Assembly: GCF_003172875.1 (NCBI RefSeq)
Contig: NZ_QGKM01000079.1
Coordinates: forward strand, 1 to 47,646
Length of the DNA: 47,646 nucleotides
DNA from: Leucothrix pacifica
Lineage (GTDB): Bacteria; Pseudomonadota; Gammaproteobacteria; Thiotrichales; Thiotrichaceae
Direction of reading: 5' to 3'
In this document: piece after piece, positions 1-8,365 of the stretch
How the letters are laid out: each line of letters opens with the position of its first letter
Position numbering within the stretch: the first letter of the stretch is position 1
Notes under the pieces: generated by a model
Seen by the model: only the letters and a program-made list of their open reading frames with translations
Told to the model about the DNA's origin: nothing
Databases searched by the model: none
Translations under genes and position numbers: made by a program

Positions 1-966
1 GTTTTTTGTCGTGTACAGAGCGAGCACATATTTAACGAAGCTCATGGTCAACGGAGAAAAGAGAAGGTAATTAGCAAGCGAGCTCTAGAAGAATGCAAAG
101 ATTCTTTAAAAGATATACCGAATGAAGATGTTGACTCGGAGAAGCTTAAAGAGCAAAGGTTACTAGCTATTCGAAGGCTAGAAGAAATCTTTGAATATCA
201 TATATCTAATGACCTCAGAGATGAAGATTATATTAATGCAATGAGTGAGATAGAAAAGAAAGAGCTCATTCAACATTGCAAACAGTACTCGACACTAGGA
301 GGTATAAGCTTTGACCTAGAAAGGCCATACTTCCTATCGACTCTATTTATCTACTTTGGTATGACTGGAGATGCTAAAGAACAATGTGAAAAGGTCATAG
401 AGATATTTAATGAACTATCAGATGAAGAAAAGAAAGAAAAAGCCATCTATGCTCTAAAGAGCCGTTTTCTGATAGCAGTCAAAATAAATCCTCCCCCAGA
501 CAGGTCTGACTTGAGAGAGTGCTTCTATATTGCCAGGCATACACCTTCAGTTTCACAAGGCTTCACACACGTAATTGGCTGTATATTAGAACTGGTTAAT
601 ACTCTCTTCAAGAATCAGTATGAAGAGGGGTATATTGATGAGGAAACTCTAAACGACTTTTATGCTCATTTTGAATTTATTCTGGCCCCATTACCTGAAG
701 GGCATAGCTTAAAAAACGCTGTTCAACTCAGCTACATTGAGAAACAGACTTTGCTGACAGATAAGTATAGCCAATACTCTAAGCATGACTTAATAAGCGA
801 AATTAATGCCTTAAAGAGAGAACACAATAAATCCCAACCTCGTGTATTCGAATCAAAGTGGGTTGAACCCGAAGCAAGTCGAACATCTTTCATTGATATC
901 ATCAACAATATAAAAAAGAAAATTAAACGTTGGCTACCACTACAAAGAAGCACTAGAGAGCCTTAA
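1..966 (+). CDS. Unknown protein, 5' end cut by the window edge
   Basis: The frame of the ATG at 241 is open back to base 1, so this is probably the C-terminal 321 residues of a longer protein and not a 241-residue one starting at 241. I do not recognise the family. The visible part is hydrophilic, rich in Lys, Glu and Ile, probably mostly helical, with no signal peptide or membrane segment, and ends in a basic stretch (IKKKIKRW). The DNA is visibly richer in A+T than the genes to its right, which fits recent acquisition. A 52-base gap separates it from the next gene on the same strand. The reading frame is certain; the true start and the function are not visible. Confidence 0.72.
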   Translation, partial: VFCRVQSEHIFNEAHGQRRKEKVISKRALEECKDSLKDIPNEDVDSEKLKEQRLLAIRRLEEIFEYHISNDLRDEDYINAMSEIEKKELIQHCKQYSTLGGISFDLERPYFLSTLFIYFGMTGDAKEQCEKVIEIFNELSDEEKKEKAIYALKSRFLIAVKINPPPDRSDLRECFYIARHTPSVSQGFTHVIGCILELVNTLFKNQYEEGYIDEETLNDFYAHFEFILAPLPEGHSLKNAVQLSYIEKQTLLTDKYSQYSKHDLISEINALKREHNKSQPRVFESKWVEPEASRTSFIDIINNIKKKIKRWLPLQRSTREP

Positions 967-1018
967 AATAAGTACTTACGCCCTTTACACCAGACAATTC
1001 CAAGCGTAGAGTTTGGAT

Positions 1019-2254
1019 ATGTCTGGTGTAAAACGAAATCTCGAACAAAAAATCAATCGCCTGCTGACGCTATTCCCAGTTGTCATGCTCATTGGTGCAC
1101 GCCAAACCGGTAAAACAACGTTGAGTAAAATGCTACGTCCTGACTGGAAGTACATTGATCTCGAAAACGCGTCTGACTTTGACTTTATCACTCGTGACTA
1201 TGACTTCTTTTTTAGCGAGTATCCGCAACACCTAATCATTGATGAAGCGCAAGAAGACCCGGCGCTATTTCGTCATTTACGAGGTGTGGTCGATGCTGAT
1301 CGCAACAATAAGGGGCGTTTTATACTAACCGGCTCAAGCTCACCTGACTTACTGGAGCAAGCTAGCGAAACCCTTGCAGGGCGTATTGCGATCGTTGAGA
1401 TCGGTACGTTAAAAATGAATGAGATCGCAGAGCAACCGCTGCCCTCTTTCTACGAGTTATTTCAGCAGCCAATCACAGATGATTCAATCCAACAGCTCAA
1501 GCAATTAACGCCTGCTGTAGAAGACACGCTGCCCTACTTTCTGAAAGGTGGTTATCCTGAGCCGGTTCAGAGTGACGATAACTTTGGCTATAACGTGTGG
1601 ATGGAGAACTATTACCAGACCTATATTAATCGTGATGTCAGGCGTTTGTTTCCACGCCTGGACAGTATTCGTTACCGTCGTTTTATTAATACGCTGGCCT
1701 CGCTATCTGGCACGATTATCAATAAAGCCCAGCTTGGTCGCTCGATTGATGTCTCTGAAACGACCATACGTGACTATTTGGAAATAGCGGATAAAACGCA
1801 TGTTTGGCGCACGATACCGTCTTATGAAAACAATAAGAGTAAGTCCGCACTTAAAATGCCAAAAGGTATTTTGCGAGATAGTGGCTTTACGCATTATTTA
1901 GCGGGTATCGACACACGAGAAGCAATGCTGCGCTCTCCTCAAGTGGGTCATAACTTTGAGTCTTTTGTGATTGAAGAAATCATCAAAGGCATTCAGGCAA
2001 CCGAGGTCACGCGATGGGACTATTACTACTTTAGAACCAAAAATGGCGCTGAGGTTGATCTGGTTTTAGAGGGTAAATTTGGTCTACTGCCTATTGAGAT
2101 TAAATTCGGGCATCAAACCAAGGTCAAGCTACTGACGTCATTGCAGCAGTTTGTGAAGCTGCATGAGCTACCATTGGGTATCGTCATCAACAATAGCAAC
2201 GACGTTAAAATGCTAACCGAGAGTATTATTCAAATACCAGCGGGGTGCCTGTAA
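1019..2254 (+). CDS. ATP-binding protein, AAA_14/DUF4143 family
   Basis: This is a P-loop ATPase of the common bacterial AAA-DUF4143 type. The Walker A motif GARQTGKTT lies near residue 26 and the Walker B motif LIIDEAQE near residue 75. A TGSSS sensor-like segment near residue 103 follows. The C-terminal half has the DUF4143 pattern, ending in a nuclease-like stretch (NGAEVDLVLEG followed by PIEIKFG) typical of the family. About 411 residues is normal length. The ATG at 1019 is preferred over the in-frame TTG at 1013. Members are widespread in mobile and defence-rich regions, but their substrate is unknown. The family is clear; the role is not. Confidence 0.9.
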   Translation: MSGVKRNLEQKINRLLTLFPVVMLIGARQTGKTTLSKMLRPDWKYIDLENASDFDFITRDYDFFFSEYPQHLIIDEAQEDPALFRHLRGVVDADRNNKGRFILTGSSSPDLLEQASETLAGRIAIVEIGTLKMNEIAEQPLPSFYELFQQPITDDSIQQLKQLTPAVEDTLPYFLKGGYPEPVQSDDNFGYNVWMENYYQTYINRDVRRLFPRLDSIRYRRFINTLASLSGTIINKAQLGRSIDVSETTIRDYLEIADKTHVWRTIPSYENNKSKSALKMPKGILRDSGFTHYLAGIDTREAMLRSPQVGHNFESFVIEEIIKGIQATEVTRWDYYYFRTKNGAEVDLVLEGKFGLLPIEIKFGHQTKVKLLTSLQQFVKLHELPLGIVINNSNDVKMLTESIIQIPAGCL

Positions 2255-2275
2255 TCACTTTGCACTTCCTACGGC

Positions 2276-3226
2276 TTAGCTTGATTTTCCGCCGCTAACT
2301 CCCCGCTCAATCGCCGCCTCATAAACCAAACTAGCCAGCGCCAGATCCCCCAACGGCACAGCACGAAACACAAATGCAGTCCGCTCTTTAACAGCCTCAC
2401 GCCCCTTAAACTCATCTTTTAGCAAACCATTCAAGTCCCCCATCACCAAACTCGGTTCAACCAACGGTTTAGGCATCGCTGCTTCCTGCTGCAAATCATC
2501 CACCACAATACGATCAAACGTCGACATACTCTCAGGCTTCCACGGCATCGCCAGATCAACCGAGGAAACAAACGCGCCCTCCTTCAACCAATTCGCATCA
2601 ATGAACGGCTCGACCTCTATGGTTAATGGAATGGAAGAAACCACCAGATCAGCCCCTTCCACAACCGCCTCGGCACTGTCACAATCCACCGCTTTGAGCC
2701 CCATTGATTCAGCTTTTGCCATCAACGCCTGACGGTTTTTCAGACCGCGCCCCAGCAAGCGAACCTCAGTCAGCGGGAACATTTCACTGAATAAATCCAA
2801 ATGACTAACCGCCTGAACCCCGCACCCTACAAATGCCAGAACAGATGAATCCGGATTTGCCATACGTCTGGCAGCCAGCGCACTTGCCGCAGCCGTTCGA
2901 ATTCCGGTAATCCAGTTTCCATCCATCACCGCCAACGGCAAACCCGTTTGGCTATTTAATAAAGTGATCGTGCCATTGATAGTATCGAGCCCTTGCTCAG
3001 CATTTTTCTGGTTCACCACCAACGCTTTCACCGCCATGTACGGGGGATTATTAGTGGCGGATATTGTCGCCATCATATAGCGCTGATCTTCCGTACTAAT
3101 TGCCGCCTTGGGCGCAGAAAACACATTCCCCTGCCCTTGCTCACTCATTAACTGCCCTAACTTGTCGATAATTTGCGTAGAGGTCAGCCCCAGCGTCAGG
3201 ATTTTTTCTTTAGAGAGATAAAGCAT
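2276..3226 (-). CDS. Ornithine cyclodeaminase / mu-crystallin family ketimine reductase
   Basis: This is an NAD(P)-dependent enzyme of the ornithine cyclodeaminase/mu-crystallin family, whose members deaminate ornithine to proline or reduce cyclic imines such as delta1-pyrroline- or delta1-piperideine-2-carboxylate. The N-terminal half carries the substrate segment (GLPLAVMDGNWITGIRTAAASALAA) and is followed by a Rossmann fold with VLAFVGCGVQAVSHLDLF near residue 130. At 316 residues the length is usual. AAGGAG lies seven bases before the ATG at 3226, so I reject the upstream TTG at 3232. It is divergent from the hglS-like gene across a 119-base gap, which suggests, as inference, a role in lysine/pipecolate metabolism. 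Confidence 0.88.
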   Translation of the reverse strand: MLYLSKEKILTLGLTSTQIIDKLGQLMSEQGQGNVFSAPKAAISTEDQRYMMATISATNNPPYMAVKALVVNQKNAEQGLDTINGTITLLNSQTGLPLAVMDGNWITGIRTAAASALAARRMANPDSSVLAFVGCGVQAVSHLDLFSEMFPLTEVRLLGRGLKNRQALMAKAESMGLKAVDCDSAEAVVEGADLVVSSIPLTIEVEPFIDANWLKEGAFVSSVDLAMPWKPESMSTFDRIVVDDLQQEAAMPKPLVEPSLVMGDLNGLLKDEFKGREAVKERTAFVFRAVPLGDLALASLVYEAAIERGVSGGKSS

Positions 3227-3289
3227 GGACAAGCTCCTTAATGGCAGTCAATTTATACAATCATCATACCGTAGAAATTGCCTTTATTT

Positions 3290-3303
3290 GCACTAAAGAG
3301 TGC
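3290..3303. promoter_or_regulatory. Palindrome between divergent genes, possible operator
   Basis: GCACT-AAAG-AGTGC forms a perfect inverted repeat in the short gap between the divergent ketimine reductase and hglS-like genes. Its position suits a shared regulator site. There is only one copy, so this is weak evidence. Confidence 0.3.
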
Positions 3304-3345
3304 GGTCTAATAGCGGCATCGCTTCACTAAATTTGAGCATCCATT

Positions 3346-4827
3346 ATGAGCAGCCAAGACTTCATTTCTCCCGATATTATTCGCGCAAGCTTCTCGCAGG
3401 TGATGTCAGCCATGTATCGTGACGAAGTGCCGCTTTATGGTGACTTGATTAGTTTGGTCGCGACGGTCAATGCGCAGATCATTGAGCAAAACCAGCAGGG
3501 TGCGGGAGCATTAAACCAACTCGCCCGCAGCGGCTCATTAGAAAGCCTCAGTGAAGAGCGACACGGTGCGATCAGACTTGGAACCGCCGAAGAACTCAAC
3601 ACCATGCGACGCTTATTTGCTGTGATGGGCATGTATCCGGTGGATTACTATGATCTGACGGTTGCCGGGATTCCGGTGCACTCCACCGCGTTTCGTCCGG
3701 TGAGCGCGCAGTCACTTGAAGCGAATCCATTCCGTGTGTTTACCTCTTTACTGCGCCTTGACTTAATTGAAGATGAAGCCTTGCGAGAACAGGCAGAAGC
3801 CATTTTAGCGCGCCGGAAAATCTTTACGGACAAAGCCTTAGAGCTGATAAATACGCACGAACAACGAGGTGGTTTAAGCAGCGAAGAAGCTGAGTTGTTT
3901 GTGAAAGAAGCGCTGGAAACCTTCCGCTGGCACGAGCAAGCTTTGGTCGATAAAGACACCTACGAAGCACTGCGCACTAGTCATGCACTGACGGCCGACA
4001 TCGTCTCGTTTAAAGGCCCGCACATAAACCACCTGACACCACGCACGCTGGATATTGATGCGGCACAAACAAAAATGGTGGAATCCGGCATGGCGGCCAA
4101 AGCCATTATCGAAGGGCCACCCGCACGAAAGCACGCCATTTTATTACGCCAAACCAGTTTTAAAGCGCTGGAAGAAGCCGTCGTATTTCAACAAAACCAA
4201 GCAGATAGCGATACGCCAGATACCAACAACGCAGCCGACGACACAAGCTCAAACGCAGGCAGCCACACCGCCCGCTTTGGCGAAATAGAACAACGCGGCA
4301 TGGCGTTAACCCCAAAAGGTCGCGAGCTTTATGATCAATTACTGGCTGAAGTACGCAAACAAGCGCCCAAGCCAGAGTCTGACCCTGAACACTACCGCCA
4401 AACGCTACAAACTGTATTCGCTGACTTTCCGGATGATTTAGAAACCCTGCGCCGCGATGAGCTGGCTTATTTCGAATATCGCCTGACCTCCAATATGCCG
4501 CAGACTTCACTGGAGCTCCTGCAAACCATGCTGCAACAAAATGCAGACTTTAAAGACGCTCTGGAACAAGGCAAGCCCTCCACCGAGCTCGACGGTTTAA
4601 TTGCGTTGGACTTAATGAGCGCCAAGCCACTGACTTACGAAGACTTTTTACCGGTCAGTGCAGCGGGTATTTTCCAGTCTAATTTAGGCGATGAAGCCGC
4701 TGAGACCTTCTCACAAGCCAGCAATCAGGAGGCTTTTGAACAGGCACTGGGTAGCTCTGTTATTAATGCCTTCGACTGGTATCAACAAATTCAATCCGAC
4801 TCCTTAAAGGCGTTATTGACTATTTGA
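3346..4827 (+). CDS. hglS: 2-oxoadipate dioxygenase/decarboxylase (YdcJ/HglS family)
   Basis: This protein belongs to the DUF1338 family, related to the VOC fold. The Pseudomonas member HglS converts 2-oxoadipate to D-2-hydroxyglutarate in D-lysine breakdown, using Fe(II). The expected metal-ligand segments are present: ERHGAIRLGT with His73, HINHLTPR with His226/His229, and FGEIEQRG with a Glu near 313-315. A low-complexity Asp/Asn/Thr-rich insertion (about 283-308) sits just before the last ligand motif and may be a surface loop. At 493 residues it is slightly longer than usual because of that insertion. The divergent neighbour is a ketimine reductase homologue. The family is certain; the reaction is inferred from it. 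Confidence 0.88.
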   Translation: MSSQDFISPDIIRASFSQVMSAMYRDEVPLYGDLISLVATVNAQIIEQNQQGAGALNQLARSGSLESLSEERHGAIRLGTAEELNTMRRLFAVMGMYPVDYYDLTVAGIPVHSTAFRPVSAQSLEANPFRVFTSLLRLDLIEDEALREQAEAILARRKIFTDKALELINTHEQRGGLSSEEAELFVKEALETFRWHEQALVDKDTYEALRTSHALTADIVSFKGPHINHLTPRTLDIDAAQTKMVESGMAAKAIIEGPPARKHAILLRQTSFKALEEAVVFQQNQADSDTPDTNNAADDTSSNAGSHTARFGEIEQRGMALTPKGRELYDQLLAEVRKQAPKPESDPEHYRQTLQTVFADFPDDLETLRRDELAYFEYRLTSNMPQTSLELLQTMLQQNADFKDALEQGKPSTELDGLIALDLMSAKPLTYEDFLPVSAAGIFQSNLGDEAAETFSQASNQEAFEQALGSSVINAFDWYQQIQSDSLKALLTI

Positions 4828-4982
4828 AGCACGTTATTGATCAGCACAGCAACTTGCCTCTCATTACACTTGCCAACCCAACACAGAACCCAGTCAAACC
4901 CCACAATATAAAGCAGTCATCCGCGGGCAAGCTGTGTTGTGTTAGTATGCGCTCTCAAATTAAACAGCCACGGGCAGATTGC

Positions 4983-5858
4983 ATGGCAAACCAAGCATTA
5001 CAAATTCGGGACAAAACCATCTTTGATGGCATTATCGGGAAATACCTTTTCAAATACTTCTTTAAAGCGGCCTTCAAAATTACCGGTTGGAAAACCACCA
5101 ACACGGTATCAAAAGGCGCTGGCATCACCATTGCTGCACCCCACACTTCCAACTGGGACTTTTTCTACGCACTGGGCGCAGCGATTATCCTCGATAAAAA
5201 AATCTACTTCTCCATTAAAGACAACTGGTGCAAAGTGCCGGTGGTGGGGTCATTCATCATGTGGTTGGGCGCGATACCCATCAACCGTTCCAGCGGTGGC
5301 AAGGGTCAGGTTGAACTGATTAAAAACTTCGTCGAGCGCCATCGTGACCGTGACATCTTCTTCTTATTCACACCAGAAGGCACACGCGGCAAAACGGATA
5401 AATGGAAAACCGGCTTTTACCATGTCGCCGAAGACACTGGCTTACCCATCTTCCTCGCCAAAGTTGATTACCAACTCAAAGAGTCCGGCGTGTTCCATAG
5501 TTATCAGATCACGGGTGATAAAGAAGACGATATCCGCGCCATTCAGGAGTCTTACAAAAGCATTTACGGCAAACACATTAAGGATCAGTTTCCTGAATAT
5601 GCTGGGCCTATGCCTGAGATTTCGGCTGAAGATGCGGCCATTATGAAAGCGGTATACTCCTTTAAAGGCTTAGCCACGCAAATGGATATCGCCTCCAAAT
5701 TAAAGCTGAGCAAACTGTCTACGGGCATGTTGGACTTCTTAACGGAGAAAGGCATTTTAGAGCGCTCAGATAATGGTAGCGACGAACCGACTTACCGCCT
5801 CACTTTTGTTGGCAAAGGCTATTTGCTGCACTTGGTTCCGGTGTTGGAAGCGGTTTAA
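4983..5858 (+). CDS. Lysophospholipid acyltransferase family protein with C-terminal winged-helix-like domain
   Basis: The protein has the acyltransferase hallmark PHTSNWDFF (H-x4-D) near residue 50 and the later PEGTRGK motif near 140, as in 1-acyl-glycerol-3-phosphate acyltransferases. It probably moves acyl chains onto lysophospholipids at the inner membrane. The last 80 residues resemble a small helical DNA-binding-like domain, not part of the catalytic fold, an unusual addition. The frame is open back to a TTG at 4824, overlapping the previous gene, but the segment before the ATG at 4983 is not protein-like, so I start there. The start and the exact substrate are uncertain. Confidence 0.85.
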   Translation: MANQALQIRDKTIFDGIIGKYLFKYFFKAAFKITGWKTTNTVSKGAGITIAAPHTSNWDFFYALGAAIILDKKIYFSIKDNWCKVPVVGSFIMWLGAIPINRSSGGKGQVELIKNFVERHRDRDIFFLFTPEGTRGKTDKWKTGFYHVAEDTGLPIFLAKVDYQLKESGVFHSYQITGDKEDDIRAIQESYKSIYGKHIKDQFPEYAGPMPEISAEDAAIMKAVYSFKGLATQMDIASKLKLSKLSTGMLDFLTEKGILERSDNGSDEPTYRLTFVGKGYLLHLVPVLEAV

Positions 5859-5905
5859 TTAAGCTAACACGCCTTAGCAGCTAACCCGAAAGTAAGAATA
5901 AAAAT

Positions 5906-5945
5906 GGCAGACTTCCGGCGACGGAGCCTGCCGTTTCTTTGTTTA
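5906..5945. terminator. Bidirectional terminator between convergent genes
   Basis: GGCAG and CTGCC bracket a stem with an inner TCCG/CGGA-like pairing. T-rich tracts follow on both strands (GTTTCTTTGTTT on plus, ATTTTTATT on minus). It lies between the acyltransferase and the convergent HAAS-domain gene. Confidence 0.6.
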
Positions 5946-6026
5946 GCGATTTCGCGCAGCATACAACTTCTTAAACTGCACTGTCGCATTCACGGTCATT
6001 CAATATTTAAGGAATTTACCCGCGAC

Positions 6027-6797
6027 TTACTTACTTTCATACTTCACAATCATCGACTCATGCGCCTTAATAGTGATGGTGTGTTGCGCATCATCCTGAG
6101 ACTGCAAGCCAGTAAACCGGCTACGGCTGCTCTCAACGTCATAACGATACTTTTCACCATTCTCAGCCACCTTCAGGCTAACTTGCTCGATGTTGATATT
6201 CAGCTCAGCTTGTGGGCGTACGACTACTATCTGCGACTGATCCGCATTCAAAGTCAGCGCAGTTTTCGGCAGGTAGATCAGACATTTAGAATGACGAAGC
6301 TTCATCACACCATCATCACCCAATGTCGGTTGCTCACTCGCTTCACAACTCCAACGCACCGACGTCGCATCGTGCCAATAAAACACGGCTGAAGCCTGAT
6401 CCATGTTGACGGTCAGCGGCGCATCCCAGTCTTTTGAAATCCACATCACATCCGTGCTGGTTAACTCCGCAGCGTTTTCATCCGCATAGTTAAAGTCATC
6501 CCCTGACATGACCCAAATAAACAGGGCGATCGCTGCAATCAAAGCCACCACCGTAATACCAACCCAGGCGATCACCTTCTTACCGATGCCCAGAATTTTT
6601 TTACTCACCGGCTTGGCAATAATCTCACCCTCAAGGTATTGACTGGCCAATTCCTCCGGCGAACCAAACCGCTCACTTAAAGGGGTTCCGGACTCCGCTG
6701 CATGACTTTGAATCTCCTGAATAATATCGTTTCGTGATTGCTTATCCAGACCTGACAACGCCTTCTTTAACTCGCTAATATATTGATTATTCGTCAT
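6027..6797 (-). CDS. HAAS-domain (DUF1700-like) membrane protein
   Basis: Residues 1-65 form a HAAS-type helical domain (ISELKKALSGLDKQSRNDIIQEI, then the FGSPEELA motif). A single membrane segment follows at about 75-97 (VIAWVGITVVALIAAIALFIWV), then an extracytoplasmic beta-rich domain of about 155 residues that I do not recognise. Such proteins are normally encoded with a PadR regulator, as here: the start codon overlaps the padR-like stop in an ATGA. The pair probably senses or adjusts the cell envelope, but its output is unknown. Confidence 0.85.
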   Translation of the reverse strand: MTNNQYISELKKALSGLDKQSRNDIIQEIQSHAAESGTPLSERFGSPEELASQYLEGEIIAKPVSKKILGIGKKVIAWVGITVVALIAAIALFIWVMSGDDFNYADENAAELTSTDVMWISKDWDAPLTVNMDQASAVFYWHDATSVRWSCEASEQPTLGDDGVMKLRHSKCLIYLPKTALTLNADQSQIVVVRPQAELNINIEQVSLKVAENGEKYRYDVESSRSRFTGLQSQDDAQHTITIKAHESMIVKYESK

Positions 6798-7138
6798 TTT
6801 AAATCCCTCAGCTTATCCAGCGCCTGCTGGTTATTTTGAAAAGTATCGAGCATGCTCGGTAGCAACTCCGCACCGTCATCACTTAATTGATAATGACGCC
6901 GCGGATGCCCTCCTTCTGATGGCGTCACCCAGTGCGACGTCAACCAGCCATTTTTAAACATCCTGTTGAGTAATGGGTACAAGGTTCCTTCGTTAATCGG
7001 CAACCCCGCCTGTTCCAGGGTTTGTAGTATTTCAAAGCCGTAAGACGACTCCTTCTGTTTTAAGACCGTCAGCACACAAAGCTCTAAATACCCTTTGCGT
7101 AACTGCGCAAGCCATTTTTGGTAGGTCGTGTTTTCCAT
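6794..7138 (-). CDS. PadR-family transcriptional regulator
   Basis: This is a small winged-helix repressor of the PadR family. The hallmarks are LELCVLTVLKQKESSYGFEILQ, GLPINEGTLYPLLNRM and GGHPRRHYQLS (the wing). At 114 residues it fits the PadR-s2 subgroup. I start at the ATG at 7138; the longer frame to 7171 runs into a palindrome that looks like its own operator. It overlaps the HAAS-domain gene by four bases. Autoregulation of the two-gene operon is likely from the palindromes upstream. Confidence 0.9.
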   Translation of the reverse strand: MENTTYQKWLAQLRKGYLELCVLTVLKQKESSYGFEILQTLEQAGLPINEGTLYPLLNRMFKNGWLTSHWVTPSEGGHPRRHYQLSDDGAELLPSMLDTFQNNQQALDKLRDLK

Positions 7139-7157
7139 AATTTTATACTCGCCTAAT

Positions 7158-7174
7158 ACTATGCATAACATAGT
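7158..7174. promoter_or_regulatory. Putative PadR operator 1
   Basis: ACTATG-CATAA-CATAGT is an inverted repeat directly before the padR-like start. It shares AATACTATGCA with the second site about 100 bases further upstream. Confidence 0.5.
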
Positions 7175-7255
7175 AATTATTTGCAGCTATCCCTGCCAGA
7201 CTTAACACCGGCAAGACCTGTGAGTGCGCTTTCACTAGTTTTATTATAATCACAG

Positions 7256-7278
7256 AATACTATGCAATGCAAAGTATT
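7256..7278. promoter_or_regulatory. Putative PadR operator 2
   Basis: AATACT-N11-AGTATT is an inverted repeat sharing AATACTATGCA with operator 1. It lies between the padR operon and the divergent small gene at 7362, so it may affect both. Confidence 0.45.
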
Positions 7279-7361
7279 ATTGTTTTTTAGTTTTATGCCG
7301 ATAGAGTTTCCCCGGTAACTCCCGTAAAATACCAATAACCCCAAACCAAAGAGTCCGCGCT

Positions 7362-7640
7362 ATGTTTATTTTTTCTGTCACTGCCAAAGCAAAAGACGCC
7401 ATCGACGGCTTTGAGAAAGGCGCATCAGCCCCGTTTATCGTGTATGTGGACTTTCAGGACTTGGTAGGCGCGGAATATTTAGCGCGCTTTTATGTGACTA
7501 AAGAAGGCTTTTTTGATGTGGTGGTTGATAAGCGCCGCCAGTTAAAACGGGATAAAGTGGCGAAGTTTGCTCAGAAAAATAAGCAGGTTAAAGAAGCGCT
7601 TACAACGGGGTATGCGATTCAGTTGTTTGATCAGGATTAG
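7362..7640 (+). CDS. Small protein of unknown function, 92 residues
   Basis: I do not recognise the family. The protein is soluble, with a mixed pattern: a beta-rich first half (FIVYVDFQDLVGAEYLARFYV) and a basic helical stretch (DKRRQLKRDKVAKFAQKNKQVKEAL). It has no signal peptide, membrane segment or cysteine. The ATG at 7362 lacks a strong ribosome binding site. It is divergent from the PadR operon and upstream of a toxin-antitoxin pair. The codon pattern and clean frame make it a likely real gene, perhaps with a nucleic-acid-linked role given the basic helix, but that is a guess. Confidence 0.65.
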   Translation: MFIFSVTAKAKDAIDGFEKGASAPFIVYVDFQDLVGAEYLARFYVTKEGFFDVVVDKRRQLKRDKVAKFAQKNKQVKEALTTGYAIQLFDQD

Positions 7641-7676
7641 GTGTTTTGTATTCTCAATGGTAGACGCCTCCACCAT

Positions 7677-7697
7677 GATGTATAATAGTGATGTATA
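7677..7697. promoter_or_regulatory. Direct repeats upstream of antitoxin gene, possible operator
   Basis: GATGTATA occurs twice with a 13-base period (7677-7684 and 7690-7697) just before the ribbon-helix-helix antitoxin gene. Such proteins usually bind short tandem sites in their own promoter. Confidence 0.4.
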
Positions 7698-7719
7698 GAT
7701 CGATTACTTGAGGCGCACC

Positions 7720-7944
7720 ATGCACAGAACACAAATTTACTTCGATGAGCCTTTATTCTCAGCGATTAAACAACAAGCATCCCGTTTAAATGTCAGTGTT
7801 TCTGCCTATATCAGAGAAACATTGAAAAAGGAAATATCACGACAGCAAGTAAAGCCTGAGCCGATAGATTTCAATGAATTTGCAGGCATGTGGGAAGGAC
7901 GCGATATTTCTCAGGAAAGCCTGAGAGAGAAAGCCTGGAAATGA
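7720..7944 (+). CDS. Ribbon-helix-helix antitoxin of a VapBC-like pair
   Basis: This 74-residue protein has an N-terminal ribbon-helix-helix DNA-binding pattern (RTQIYFDEPLFSAIKQQASRLNVSVSAYIRETLKKE) and an acidic C-terminal tail (IDFNEFAGMWEGRDISQESLREKAW) of the kind that wraps and neutralises a PIN toxin. GAGG seven bases before the ATG at 7720 decides the start over the TTG at 7708. It overlaps the toxin gene in an ATGA and probably represses its own promoter. Confidence 0.88.
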   Translation: MHRTQIYFDEPLFSAIKQQASRLNVSVSAYIRETLKKEISRQQVKPEPIDFNEFAGMWEGRDISQESLREKAWK

Positions 7945-8312
7945 TTATTCTGGATACTAATGTGCTGATTGAAGTGTTAAAAAATAATACTGATACAATC
8001 AGCACACTCTCTGAACTGCAAGCACCGATGTTTGTGTCAATCATCACTTCAATGGAATTGTTTTATGGTGCCCGCGACAAACAAGAAGTGAAAATGCTGG
8101 AGCGATTTCTAGGAAAGTTTGAACAGCTACCTATTGACGAGAGTATTTCTTACTGTGCGCTCGACCTAGTACAGCAGTATGCCAAAAGCCACACATTAGA
8201 CATCCCCGACAGTTTGATTGCAGCCTCAGCATTGATGAATCAGGCAAGTTTATTTACTTACAATACTAAGGATTTTCGATTTATTCCCGAAATAACACTT
8301 GTTGAATACTGA
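7941..8312 (+). CDS. vapC: PIN-domain ribonuclease toxin, VapC family
   Basis: This is a 123-residue PIN-domain protein. The acidic active-site residues are visible in MIILDTNVLIE (Asp5), in SMELFYGA (the conserved Glu near residue 38) and in DIPDSLIAASAL (Asp near 94). VapC toxins cleave tRNA or rRNA and are held inactive by the cognate antitoxin. The start overlaps the antitoxin stop (ATGA), the standard coupled arrangement; the longer frame from 7890 is rejected. It is complete and looks functional. Confidence 0.9.
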   Translation: MIILDTNVLIEVLKNNTDTISTLSELQAPMFVSIITSMELFYGARDKQEVKMLERFLGKFEQLPIDESISYCALDLVQQYAKSHTLDIPDSLIAASALMNQASLFTYNTKDFRFIPEITLVEY

Positions 8313-8320
8313 AGCTTTGA

Positions 8321-8365
8321 AGGGACTTGTGATCCCTTGTAGGATGCCTGCTACTTGATGGCATC
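8321..8365. terminator. Hairpins between convergent genes
   Basis: Two small stem-loops, AAGGGA-N7-TCCCTT (8321-8339) and GATGCC-N11-GGCATC (8343-8365), lie between vapC and the 3' end of the repeat-protein gene. Neither has a clear U tract, so termination is only plausible. Confidence 0.35.

Noticed and set aside
5904-6392. 162-residue open frame on the plus strand
   Set aside because: It is antisense to the HAAS-domain gene, has an odd composition (Arg/Leu/His-rich), and begins inside a terminator hairpin.
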